The translations under genes were made by a program, and so were the position numbers. The notes under the pieces were generated by a model. The model saw only the letters and a list, made by a program, of their open reading frames with translations. It was not told where the DNA came from and made no database searches. From positions 1-14,622 of the forward strand of contig JAGGXT010000001.1 of NCBI GenBank assembly GCA_021162905.1: a DNA stretch of 14,622 bases. Direction: 5' to 3'. Source of the stretch: Candidatus Odinarchaeota archaeon (GTDB lineage Archaea > Asgardarchaeota > JAGGXT01). Positions 7,215-14,309 of the stretch are shown here, piece after piece (the first letter of the stretch is position 1; each line of letters begins with the position of its first letter).

Positions 7215-8924
7215 TTATGTATATGTTTCTATCAATTTATTGAGTTCTTCAAAGGATATAAGTCTGTTTGAAAAGATGTCTAATGTGTAAAATTCGATAG
7301 CCCCGGGATACTTTTTCCTATAGACTGTTCTTAGAGCTGAGATCTCTCTGAAGTATATCATGAACTGGGGGTTTGGAATTACAATCCAGACTTTAAGACC
7401 CTTTTTCAACCGAGATTCGATGCTCTTCCTGAGCTTTAAGAGCGGTAAAGCTGTTCCATAAAGTGTTTCAATCTCCACCGCTATGTCACCAGATTTGGGA
7501 TGTCTCACATACACATCAACCACGATGTCCCCAACACCATGTTCTGTAATGACATTGGTTGGTGGAATTTTTCCATTCTTAATAAAATGCATAACAGCAA
7601 ATGCTTTCACACCATAATGAACTACAGATTCACCCTCTATTCCTTCCTCGTCCTCCTTACTCGGTTCAACAGTTAATGCTGTTCTCAAATCTCCAGCAAT
7701 CCTCTCAATTTTACCATAAAAATTATCTTCAAGATATGTCACATACTCATCCAAACTAGCTTCACCGGCCTCCGAAGCGCCCTCAACTCTACCCCACATC
7801 AAGTTTGCAAAAACAAAAACATCTTCACTTCTCCTAATATGGATTTCCATGAATTTAGGTATTCTACTGAAAAATACATACTTTTCCTTATCAATAAATA
7901 CCTTTAAATTCCATAGCTTTCTGATTTCATCCAGTTTTTGCTTAGAACCGTAAAGAACCAGAAAACCAAAGTTTTGCGAATACAATTCTTTTAATCTGTC
8001 TTCAAGATATTTTAACTCATTGTTCTTGATATCTTTTAGTTCATCTACATTAATGGCGTAGATTGACCTGCCTGCCTTTACTTCAAGTTTTACTTCATCA
8101 AATTCCGTAGAAAGATGAGTTGGAGACGGTATTCCCTTCGATCTCGTCCTGTAGATTTCTCTTAAGACTCTTTTAAGGTATTCTAAATAATCAAACCTAT
8201 CATCCTCGGGTTTTTCAGCCAGCAAAACCACAGGTCTTTCCAAGGTCTGCTTAAAGCCGGATGTACCAAAGATTTTTTCTAAGGGATCAAATAAAGTTTC
8301 CTCATAATCACCCTCAGGCTTTAATTCCCCAATTTCTCCCACAGTTTTAGCGTGGCACTCAGCAACCAATCTTTTATTATCTATATCAGAAATGCATAGA
8401 AATCCCACTTTGGGCATAAAGACAAATTTTAAAATTTCAGAAGATATCTTCTCAATTTTTGGAAGAGACGTGTCCATTTCGATTCTCACTATTTCTTCTG
8501 ATGATTTAAACTCTAGTTCTGGCAGTTTACTCAACATACGTCTTAAAACCTCTCCTACACTTCTTTCAGGCAAGAAAAGTCCCGTAGAGGTTTTTTCAAT
8601 ATCAACTTTCCTGATCGTTAATGGTTGATATCTAATCAGAGTTACTAAGCTTTTGACATCTCTCTCTGGAAACGTAATTTCACTCATTATAACTTCAGAA
8701 GATATCTCCTTTGGGTCATAAAAAACTTGACTTACAAGCGATACTTCAATTTTCTTTACAGCCTCGTCGGGTTTTAATCCTTCAGTTTCTTTGATTTCCT
8801 CCGGCTTTTTAGTTCCAGATTTTTCTTCGTACTTTCCTTGGAGAGGAATTTTAATAACCACAACTGGTTCTCTTTGTATCATCTTTTTCTTTCTCTTTTT
8901 CTCTATTACTATTTCCTCTTTCAC
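7215..8924 (-). CDS. 569-residue protein with C-terminal PD-(D/E)XK-nuclease-like domain
   Basis: GTG at 8924 is chosen because its GTGA overlaps the upstream gene's TGA by four bases and GGGAGG lies just upstream; an earlier TTG at 8948 would give eight more residues. The N-terminus is strongly basic (EKKRKKK), and residues up to about 70 look disordered. The middle is mixed alpha/beta and not recognised. The last 130 residues fit a restriction-endonuclease fold: a helix near HYGVKAFAVMHF, then GDIVVDVYV and GDIAVEIETLYG (D466, D470, E484, E486), a helix, and a strand KVWIVIPN. The usual E-x-K is E-x-E-T here, so the catalytic Lys is uncertain. It is intact and translationally coupled to the 394-residue protein, suggesting a two-component complex. 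A role in DNA cleavage or defence is inferred, not shown. Confidence 0.8.
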   Translation of the reverse strand: MKEEIVIEKKRKKKMIQREPVVVIKIPLQGKYEEKSGTKKPEEIKETEGLKPDEAVKKIEVSLVSQVFYDPKEISSEVIMSEITFPERDVKSLVTLIRYQPLTIRKVDIEKTSTGLFLPERSVGEVLRRMLSKLPELEFKSSEEIVRIEMDTSLPKIEKISSEILKFVFMPKVGFLCISDIDNKRLVAECHAKTVGEIGELKPEGDYEETLFDPLEKIFGTSGFKQTLERPVVLLAEKPEDDRFDYLEYLKRVLREIYRTRSKGIPSPTHLSTEFDEVKLEVKAGRSIYAINVDELKDIKNNELKYLEDRLKELYSQNFGFLVLYGSKQKLDEIRKLWNLKVFIDKEKYVFFSRIPKFMEIHIRRSEDVFVFANLMWGRVEGASEAGEASLDEYVTYLEDNFYGKIERIAGDLRTALTVEPSKEDEEGIEGESVVHYGVKAFAVMHFIKNGKIPPTNVITEHGVGDIVVDVYVRHPKSGDIAVEIETLYGTALPLLKLRKSIESRLKKGLKVWIVIPNPQFMIYFREISALRTVYRKKYPGAIEFYTLDIFSNRLISFEELNKLIETYT

Positions 8925-10105
8925 TCTCCCTCCCACCCTAATAGGCAACGCCAGTAAAATTCGTTCTGGGAAACGGGTCTAATATATGCTAATCCGAGGA
9001 ACATTATAGGCGACAGGAAGGCTACAAATTCCGTATAATTTAGTTTTCTTTCCACTTTTGCTTCTAATTTAACATTTCCACCCTCTACTATACCTCTTCC
9101 TCCATAATAATCACGTGGATAGTACACTTTAAACTCTTCGGGAACTTTACATCTTCCCTCGGAATCAAGATAGTCGTCACTACTTCCATCCTTAATTCTC
9201 TTAATCACTTCGGCAAACTGGTCTATGACTATACTTTCTCTCAGTTTCCCAGCGTTTATCTTGACGAACTTTGCAAATTCATCTTCTATTTTGAAAAATT
9301 TTCTTAAATCATCTAACTGAAAGAGTGAATATACATCGAGTATAATCTCTCTCAAAAGGTATCCAACATGTCCCTTCACTAAACCTATAATTTCCCTTTC
9401 TCGTTTAATTTTCTCATCTGGAAGATCTGGTTCAAGTAATTTTCCTAAACGAATTCCGTATTTATTCAGAAGATTTTTAGTGCTTTCCTCAAAAAGTCTT
9501 GGATAGGCCTCTCTTACATAGAAACTCGGAATGGAATAAATTGAAGTAATGAAAAACGATACGGGATTATAAAGTGGTAATATTTTCTTTCCCGCATTTA
9601 AAATATCTTTTAGAGCTTCGACACCGAAAAGCGAATTGTCCATCTTGTACTCCTTTGCCTCTGGTTTCTCGATTATAGGTTTAAGGCTTTTGTAGACAGA
9701 TTTTAGTTTTGAGGACATTTTTCTTAATCTTTCTACAACGAGGGTGTCTTCTATTCCACATCGGATACCTTCTGCAGCACTTTCAAGCGTTAAACCTTCT
9801 TTCAATCTTGAGACCACAACTGGGAGGTTTTCAACACCTACTCCAATGCATTCCTTGTAAAATCTTGCTAGTGCATTTTCGGAAAGTGGTTTAGATTCAT
9901 CTCCAGTAAACCCACCAAAAAACATGTCTTTATAAATATTCGACTCTTTCATTAGTTCATCGACTGTTTTATCTGCAACCTGCTGTATTAATCGATCTCT
10001 GAGAATCAAAAAGCCTTCTACACAGCTATACAGCTCAGCTAAGTCAACACCAAAATATTTCTTCCATGTTTCATCTTCATAATACTTTATTAAGTCATCA
10101 TACAT
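8921..10105 (-). CDS. Unrecognised helical protein, first gene of the nuclease operon
   Basis: The protein has 394 residues from ATG 10105, which is preferred over ATG 10120 because GGGTGAGAT lies six bases upstream of it; the earlier ATG is jammed against GGAGG. It starts MYDDLIKYYEDETWKKYFGV and is predominantly helical and charged. It has a segment NPVSFFITSIYSIPSFYVRE in the middle and a hydrophobic stretch FVAFLSPIMFLGLAYI near the C-terminus that might be buried or membrane-associated. No Walker motif, nuclease motif, Cys cluster or known domain is visible. It has its own strong TATA box and overlaps the nuclease-like gene by four bases (GTGA), so the two are made together. It could be a sensor, inhibitor or structural partner of the nuclease-like protein; the sequence does not say which. 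Confidence 0.8.
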   Translation of the reverse strand: MYDDLIKYYEDETWKKYFGVDLAELYSCVEGFLILRDRLIQQVADKTVDELMKESNIYKDMFFGGFTGDESKPLSENALARFYKECIGVGVENLPVVVSRLKEGLTLESAAEGIRCGIEDTLVVERLRKMSSKLKSVYKSLKPIIEKPEAKEYKMDNSLFGVEALKDILNAGKKILPLYNPVSFFITSIYSIPSFYVREAYPRLFEESTKNLLNKYGIRLGKLLEPDLPDEKIKREREIIGLVKGHVGYLLREIILDVYSLFQLDDLRKFFKIEDEFAKFVKINAGKLRESIVIDQFAEVIKRIKDGSSDDYLDSEGRCKVPEEFKVYYPRDYYGGRGIVEGGNVKLEAKVERKLNYTEFVAFLSPIMFLGLAYIRPVSQNEFYWRCLLGWEGE

Positions 10106-10170
10106 TCTTATCTCACCCATCCTCCATATATCTCAAGTTTCATATGCATCTTAAAATTTTTATGCTATTT

Positions 10171-10180
10171 CTTTTATAAG
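10171..10180 (-). promoter_or_regulatory. TATA box of the two-gene nuclease operon
   Basis: The minus strand reads CTTATAAAAG, close to the archaeal TATA consensus. It predicts a transcription start near 10148 and a leader of about 43 bases before ATG 10105. It is the best single promoter in the window. Confidence 0.6.
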
Positions 10181-10211
10181 TCGTAGACTTTCTTTCTTTA
10201 ATATTAGAGTT

Positions 10212-10856
10212 TTAAGGTAGTTTGAAGATTAGGATTGTGTGAATTATTTTGTTTTTGTGGGTCAATGTTTCTCCTGTGTATTTGTTTGTTTCTATTTTGT
10301 AGTTTTCTCCTATTCCTATCTTTCTCGTTTTTTGAATTTTTATGTTGTGAATGTTTTCTTGGATTGTTTTTACGATTTTGTTTATTCGTTGGTTGTTTTG
10401 TGTTTTCTTTTGTTTAACGGTTTGTGCGTGGGCTATGTATCCGTCTAGTATTCTTTTGTATGTTTTTCTCCATGTTTCTGGGTTGTCGAAGAATTCTATT
10501 GTAGGGGGTTCTCCGTTTATTAGGAATATTGCTCCCTATTTGGTTTGGTTTTGTTTTTAGTAGTTTTCTTTTTATTTCTTTAATTTTTTCTTTTTGTTCT
10601 TCTAATTTTTTCCATATTGCTTCGTGTTTTTCTGTTTCTGCAAATTTTTCTGCTCTTAGTATTTCAAGGAAGTGGTATATGGTGTCCCAGAGTTGGTATT
10701 GATTTGTGGGGTGTGTTTTGTGTTTTTTGTTAAGATTATTTCTCTTCTTATTTCTGGTAAGGTGTATTTTATAGTGTTTTTCGAGTTTTGAACATATATT
10801 TTAGGATACGCTATTTTATTGAAATTTAGATTTTGTTTTGGACTGGACACGTACAA
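10212..10856 (-). pseudogene. Frameshifted ARPP-1-like (DUF6569) gene remnant
   Basis: The minus strand encodes one protein-like sequence in three frames, ending at TAA 10212-10214. The upstream part includes YTLPEIRREIILTKNTKHT. Adding a base at the G run 10708-10711 leads into NQYQLWDTIYHFLEILRAEK and a coiled, Lys/Glu-rich stretch. Removing a base at 10534-10536 leads into IGAIFLINGEPPTIEFFDNP, then ETWRKTYKRILDGYIAHAQT and a lysine-rich tail. The order Q-x-x-x-W, then G-A-I-F-x-I-N-G, then x-E-x-F-D-x-P-E-T is what I know from the C-terminal half of ARPP-1 proteins, whose biochemical function is not established. No start codon or ribosome binding site was found and the N-terminal half appears lost. 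The last 70 residues extend beyond the family core. Confidence 0.5.
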
Positions 10857-10896
10857 TAGTTGGCAGAAGCGTATTGTTCGGTTTCTGAAAGTATAT

Positions 10897-11295
10897 TTAT
10901 GCGATTTTTTCTATTTCTACGCTTAGAAACTCTTTCTCCGAGCCGCTATTGACTTTTCTGGCTGTTATTTGAATGATTCTTGAGTAATATACTCCAGATG
11001 TACCTACTATTTCTCCACTTTCCCATCTTCTTCGATATCCTATAATTGGGCCTAAGCCGTCGAAAACTAAGTTTATAATCTTGTTTAGATATTTACCTAC
11101 GTCTTCTCTAGGTATCTGAGGGTTTTCTCTTTGCCATCTGTCGCTTTTTAAATAACATGTTATTGTTACTTTGAAAGCGGATGGTTGACTGGCTTCTCCT
11201 ACTTGTGACACTGCTTTTCTTGCTCTCTCTTCAACTAGTTTTGGGATTTCTTCGTTTCTTATATTGGTTATGTCGATTATAAAACTCCACTTCAT
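10897..11295 (-). CDS. 132-residue protein, possibly a degenerate RusA-like fold
   Basis: ATG 11295 has a perfect ribosome binding site, AGGTGATTGT, directly upstream, so the start is secure. The central part, IPREDVGKYLNKIINLVFDG (residues 61-80), resembles the RusA Holliday-junction resolvase signature P-D-x-D-x-x-K...D-x-L, with D65, K68 and D79 in place. However, the second acidic residue is Gly67, and the later D-D-x-x-V motif would be YYSRI (103-107), lacking both Asp. RusA proteins are typically about 120-130 residues, as here. If the resemblance is real it is probably catalytically altered and may bind rather than cut DNA; it could equally be an unrelated alpha/beta protein. It is followed by the ARPP-1-like remnant and preceded by the amidotransferase on the same strand. 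Confidence 0.75.
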   Translation of the reverse strand: MKWSFIIDITNIRNEEIPKLVEERARKAVSQVGEASQPSAFKVTITCYLKSDRWQRENPQIPREDVGKYLNKIINLVFDGLGPIIGYRRRWESGEIVGTSGVYYSRIIQITARKVNSGSEKEFLSVEIEKIA

Positions 11296-11369
11296 ACAAT
11301 CACCTTTAATTTTATAACTATTTGTGACATATTAAGGCAAGTTTAGGTTTTTAGGATTTTAGATGAAAC

Positions 11370-12173
11370 TTATCCTATGTTTAAGGATATTTTTGTGATT
11401 TTTGTAGTTAGGTTTTTGCTTATTTCTATCAGGTGTTTGTTTGGTATTGGTTGCCAGTTTTCTTCTTGTTTTGTTAGTTTTTCTGATGCTATGACTATTG
11501 CTTTTTCTCCTGTTGCCAGTTTGCTTTGAATTAGTAGTTTTGTTTCTTTTGATAGGTGGTTTAGTTCTAGATTTCTTGCTGGTCTTTTAAGGTAGTATAA
11601 GGTGTAGTAGTCTAATTTTTGGGAGGCGTATCTTAGCGCGTAGAGTTTTATGCCGTTTGATAGGATGAAGTTTAGCGATGTGAAATATGTTTTGCATGCT
11701 TCGTTTATGGCTGTTTTTATGCCTTTGATAGGGTCTTTTTGTTCTTCTATTTTTTGGAGTATGAGGTGGAAGAGTGCTTCGGAGTCTGTTTCGCCTTCAA
11801 GCGCCTTCAAATGTTTATTGTTAAGTTTTGATTTGATGTATTTTTTATTTACGGAGCCGTTGTGTGCAAATATCCATTTGTCGTATTTGAAGGGATGTGT
11901 GTTTTCATATTTTGGTTTGCCACATGTCGCGTATCTAACGTGAGCAATTATAATTTTGGAATGCACGTTTTCGACTATTTCTATGGACTTTTTACTGGAG
12001 TATAGTGGTAAGGGTTCTTTGTATATTTTTGCTGTTTTATTTTCATCGTACCAACCCATTCCCCAGCCATGAGGATTTGTTTCTGATAGTTTTTTGACCG
12101 ATTCTTTGGCTTGGAAAAAGCTAAAGTATATGTTAACAGGTTTGTTTGCAATTAAGCCGAAGAGTCGGCACAT
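11370..12173 (-). CDS. Class II glutamine amidotransferase (YafJ/GATase type)
   Basis: This 267-residue protein begins MCRLFGL, so removal of Met exposes the catalytic Cys typical of Ntn-type class II amidotransferases, which hydrolyse glutamine to release ammonia. The other expected sites are present: HVRYATCG (78-85), NTHPF (91-95), FAHNGSV (102-108, oxyanion hole Asn and Gly), and GETDSEALF (127-135). The length matches stand-alone YafJ-like enzymes rather than the multi-domain synthases, so the ammonia acceptor is unknown. ATG 12173 follows GGAGATG with nine-base spacing, and a TATA box lies at 12211-12220. It is intact. It is divergent from the winged-helix-like gene, sharing an intergenic region that contains the 9-bp repeats. 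The enzyme family is secure; the pathway is not. Confidence 0.92.
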   Translation of the reverse strand: MCRLFGLIANKPVNIYFSFFQAKESVKKLSETNPHGWGMGWYDENKTAKIYKEPLPLYSSKKSIEIVENVHSKIIIAHVRYATCGKPKYENTHPFKYDKWIFAHNGSVNKKYIKSKLNNKHLKALEGETDSEALFHLILQKIEEQKDPIKGIKTAINEACKTYFTSLNFILSNGIKLYALRYASQKLDYYTLYYLKRPARNLELNHLSKETKLLIQSKLATGEKAIVIASEKLTKQEENWQPIPNKHLIEISKNLTTKITKISLNIG

Positions 12174-12210
12174 TTATGTTACATCTCCAATATTTCGTTG
12201 AATAATTGTG

Positions 12211-12220
12211 ATTTTATATC
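12211..12220 (-). promoter_or_regulatory. TATA box of the amidotransferase gene
   Basis: GATATAAAAT on the minus strand predicts transcription from about 12189, with a short leader containing GGAGATG before ATG 12173. Confidence 0.5.
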
Positions 12221-12260
12221 GTGTTTTTTACTAGTTTTTTGGTTTTTAAACCTTTTTGTT

Positions 12261-12287
12261 CATATGTTACATATGTACTATATGTAC
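12261..12287. repeat. Three tandem 9-bp repeats, likely operator
   Basis: CATATGTTA, CATATGTAC and TATATGTAC follow one another without gaps. They contain the palindrome TACATATGTA at 12268-12277. The array abuts the TATA box of the plus-strand gene, a typical position for an archaeal activator or repressor site. Confidence 0.5.
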
Positions 12288-12296
12288 CATAAAAGC
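12288..12296 (+). promoter_or_regulatory. TATA-like box for the winged-helix-like gene
   Basis: CATAAAAGC directly follows the 9-bp repeats. It predicts transcription from about 12318, 24 bases before GTG 12342, with AGGTGAT in the leader. Confidence 0.5.
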
Positions 12297-12341
12297 TTTT
12301 AAGTAAATATGGTGTATATATTTTATTTGAAGGTGATAGAC

Positions 12342-12797
12342 GTGTGTAATATATGTAGTGAAATAGAGTATGTAGTTCGTGGTGATTTTATTGTTGAAAT
12401 TAGGATTGGTGGATTAAAGATTCCTGCTCGGGTTCCTTTAGAGAAGAAGAAGGAAGTTGATAGGTATCTTGAGGCTTTGGTATCTCTAGGTGTATTTCAA
12501 TTTGGTGAGGGGCGGAGTGTTTTTGAAGATTTTGTGAAGGGTCTTACGGAGTTTCAGAGGAAGTTGTTGAGGGCTATAGATGTGGAGAGCTGGGTGTATA
12601 AGGAAGATTTGGATGAGGCTGTTGGAACTAAGGGTGTGGAAACTGCAGGTGTGCTTGCGGGTTTAACTAGGAAAGCGAGGAGTTTCGGACTTATTGGTGA
12701 AAAAGAGGAGGCTGTGATTGGTGAATATGATAATGAAAAGAAGTCGATGAAGTATAGGCTTAACCCTAAACTTAAACTTGTCAAAGATTTGATTTAG
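12342..12797 (+). CDS. Winged-helix-like protein with N-terminal CxxC
   Basis: The start is GTG 12342, because AGGTGAT at 12331-12337 is perfectly placed; ATG 12309 lies before the predicted transcription start. The protein has 151 residues. It opens MCNICSEIEY, a CxxC that may bind metal, followed by a strand-rich segment to about residue 35. The C-terminal half (LTEFQRKLLRAIDVESWVYK, then EDLDEAVGTK, AGVLAGLTRKARSFGLI and a Tyr-Arg-Leu-Asn ending) resembles winged-helix modules that often occur as accessory DNA-binding or interaction domains. It ends 18 bases before the broken HhH-GPD gene and was probably co-transcribed with it. The 9-bp repeats upstream could be its own binding site, which is speculation. 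Confidence 0.75.
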   Translation: MCNICSEIEYVVRGDFIVEIRIGGLKIPARVPLEKKKEVDRYLEALVSLGVFQFGEGRSVFEDFVKGLTEFQRKLLRAIDVESWVYKEDLDEAVGTKGVETAGVLAGLTRKARSFGLIGEKEEAVIGEYDNEKKSMKYRLNPKLKLVKDLI

Positions 12798-12815
12798 TGG
12801 CAAGGAGGGTGAGCG

Positions 12816-13432
12816 ATGAGCATTAATTTTTTTTCCGAAGCCCAAAGATAAGGCTGTAAAAATTAAGAGGATACTTGAGGACTTTAACCTTTTGAAGAGT
12901 TTGTTGTCGATGAAGATGAGGTTTAAAAACTTGTGAGTTTGCGCCTTTAATTGCAACTATTTGCGATGAAAAAGTTGGTGCTAAAGTTGCTTGAAATTTT
13001 CCTTCTTGGCTTTCAAGGAAGTTGAATACAGATTTAACGTTGGAAAATCTTATTGGTTTGAGTTTTGAGTCGCCGTTAAGAGAATATTTGGAGGATAGGT
13101 GGCCTAAGGGGATGAGTATAAAGGATAGAGAGGAATATTTGGGGAGGGTATCTAGCTATATTAGGGGTGCGTTAAGATTTTTTGCTCGGTTAGGTGTTAC
13201 GCCTGTCGGTATGTTTGATAATCGTGAGTATTCTTCTTTTGAAGTTTATTTTATGCTTAGAGGAATACCTAGTATTGGTCCTAAAATTTCTATTCTATCT
13301 TTCTTAGACATAGCATTACCCAGCAATAAATACATACATAGACTTGTATTTAATAGAAGTACAAAACTTTTACAGACTAAATTTATTTTCAAATTTGCTC
13401 TTCAATTCTTAACCTTTGTTTCTTTGTTTTAA
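12816..13432 (+). pseudogene. HhH-GPD (endonuclease III-like) DNA glycosylase, broken
   Basis: ATG 12816 has a strong site, GGAGGGTGA. One base too many in the T run 12827-12834 ends the first frame early. Correcting it gives MSINFFPKPKDKAVKIKRIL. A second extra base in the A run 12925-12929 leads into KTCEFAPLIATICDEKVGAK, then TGA at 12992-12994 where homologues have Trp, then NFPSWLSRKL and a long open part. GIPSIGPKIS near 13261-13290 is the helix-hairpin-helix, typical of base-excision glycosylases. After about SFLDIA the sequence no longer looks like the family, and the catalytic Asp region and any Fe-S cysteines are absent. Three lesions plus C-terminal loss make it a clear pseudogene. 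It follows the winged-helix-like gene by 18 bases. Confidence 0.65.
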
Positions 13433-13532
13433 CTTTTCATGTTTACTTCAAAGGGTTTTGCATGGTAGCGCGTTAATGAGTATGATTTTAGTGGCAAGAA
13501 AAACCAGGGGAGTTGACAAGTAATTTTTATTT

Positions 13533-13542
13533 ATTAAAAATT
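13533..13542 (+). promoter_or_regulatory. TATA-like box for the 120-residue gene
   Basis: ATTAAAAATT, within a long A/T tract, is at the right distance for transcription near 13565, shortly before ATG 13577. The tract is so A/T-rich that the exact box is uncertain. Confidence 0.35.
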
Positions 13543-13576
13543 AAATAATTAAACATCACATTCTGGACGGATTGAA

Positions 13577-13939
13577 ATGAACTTTAGTAAATTTGAAGAT
13601 ATTTGGAAGCCAGTAATTGAGAAGAGGTGGGAAAAGATGTCGGAAAATATCTACTGCATTTGGCTGGTAACTTGGGCTGATCATCACGTGATTAACGATT
13701 ATGTAGATGTTCTTTCGAAGCTGGGCATTTCTAGGTTTAACGTGATAAATTCGAAAGATGAACATTACTGGATGTTTATTGTCAGGTGTGACGAGAGAAA
13801 GTTTGGTAAATTGCGCGAGTGGGCGGTTTCTAAACTTGGGTCTTCGGTATTAACTTTAGCGATGTTTCAAATAGATTCGACACACCGCTACTTCAACGGG
13901 GGATTGGGGCAACCGTTATATGCTCACCCAGAAGGTTAG
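13577..13939 (+). CDS. Unrecognised 120-residue soluble protein
   Basis: The open frame runs from ATG 13577 to TAG. An alternative start, ATG 13637, has the stronger ribosome binding site (GAGGTGG) and would give 100 residues; ATG 13577 is kept because the preceding residues (MNFSKFEDIWKPVIEKRWEK) are protein-like and a promoter lies just upstream. The sequence alternates strands and helices: YCIWLVTWADHHVINDYVDV, then ISRFNVINSKDEHYWMFIVR, then a helix KFGKLREWAVSKL and FQIDSTHRYFNGG. This could be a small ferredoxin-like alpha/beta fold, but I recognise no family. There is no membrane segment or signal. It appears intact and lies between two decayed regions. Confidence 0.7.
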   Translation: MNFSKFEDIWKPVIEKRWEKMSENIYCIWLVTWADHHVINDYVDVLSKLGISRFNVINSKDEHYWMFIVRCDERKFGKLREWAVSKLGSSVLTLAMFQIDSTHRYFNGGLGQPLYAHPEG

Positions 13940-14043
13940 GTCTAGAGGATATGACATATATGGACGTGGTAGAACCGTTAACTGTTTTTTAATTATTTCT
14001 TTTCTTCTTTCCCGAGCCGTCGAAATCGCTTCTTTGATAAATA

Positions 14044-14275
14044 GTGATGATGTTTCCTGTAAAATATCCTATTGTGATCAATTCTCCTCCAGATGGTTCT
14101 AATGATGTTGTCTCAATATTAAATATTGTTCTGACACAACTTACGGGGAAACATGTTCCCTTTTTATCATTCTGTAATCTCTGCTATTCTGTCCCTGTTC
14201 ATAAATGGTAAATTCTTTGAAATAAGTATGAACTTTTCATTGGAGCGTCAAAAACTTCAAGTAGAAAGTTATTTT
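14044..14275 (+). pseudogene. Possible frameshifted small gene
   Basis: The 370-base gap before the last gene contains a 55-codon frame from GTG 14044 (MMMFPVKYPIVINSPPDGSN and onward to FLSFCNLCYSVPVHKW), stopping at TAA 14209. Shifting one base at about 14206 continues with GKFFEISMNFSLERQKLQVE and SYFF. Both parts look like real protein and join naturally, suggesting one damaged gene of about 80 residues. No family is recognised, there is no good ribosome binding site, and the C-terminal end is unclear. Confidence 0.35.
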
Positions 14276-14309
14276 TTTAGTTTTATTGTATTATTTGGGG
14301 GAGGTGCAG

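Noticed and set aside
10235..10560. Plus-strand hydrophobic open frames suggesting small membrane proteins
   Set aside because: They are Phe/Cys/Leu-rich shadows of the Lys/Thr-rich minus-strand ARPP-1-like remnant.
14044..14134. GTGATGA box, an AATGATG box and a CTGA, suggesting a C/D box guide RNA
   Set aside because: The boxes are about 90 bases apart with no internal D' box, too long and incomplete for an archaeal C/D sRNA.
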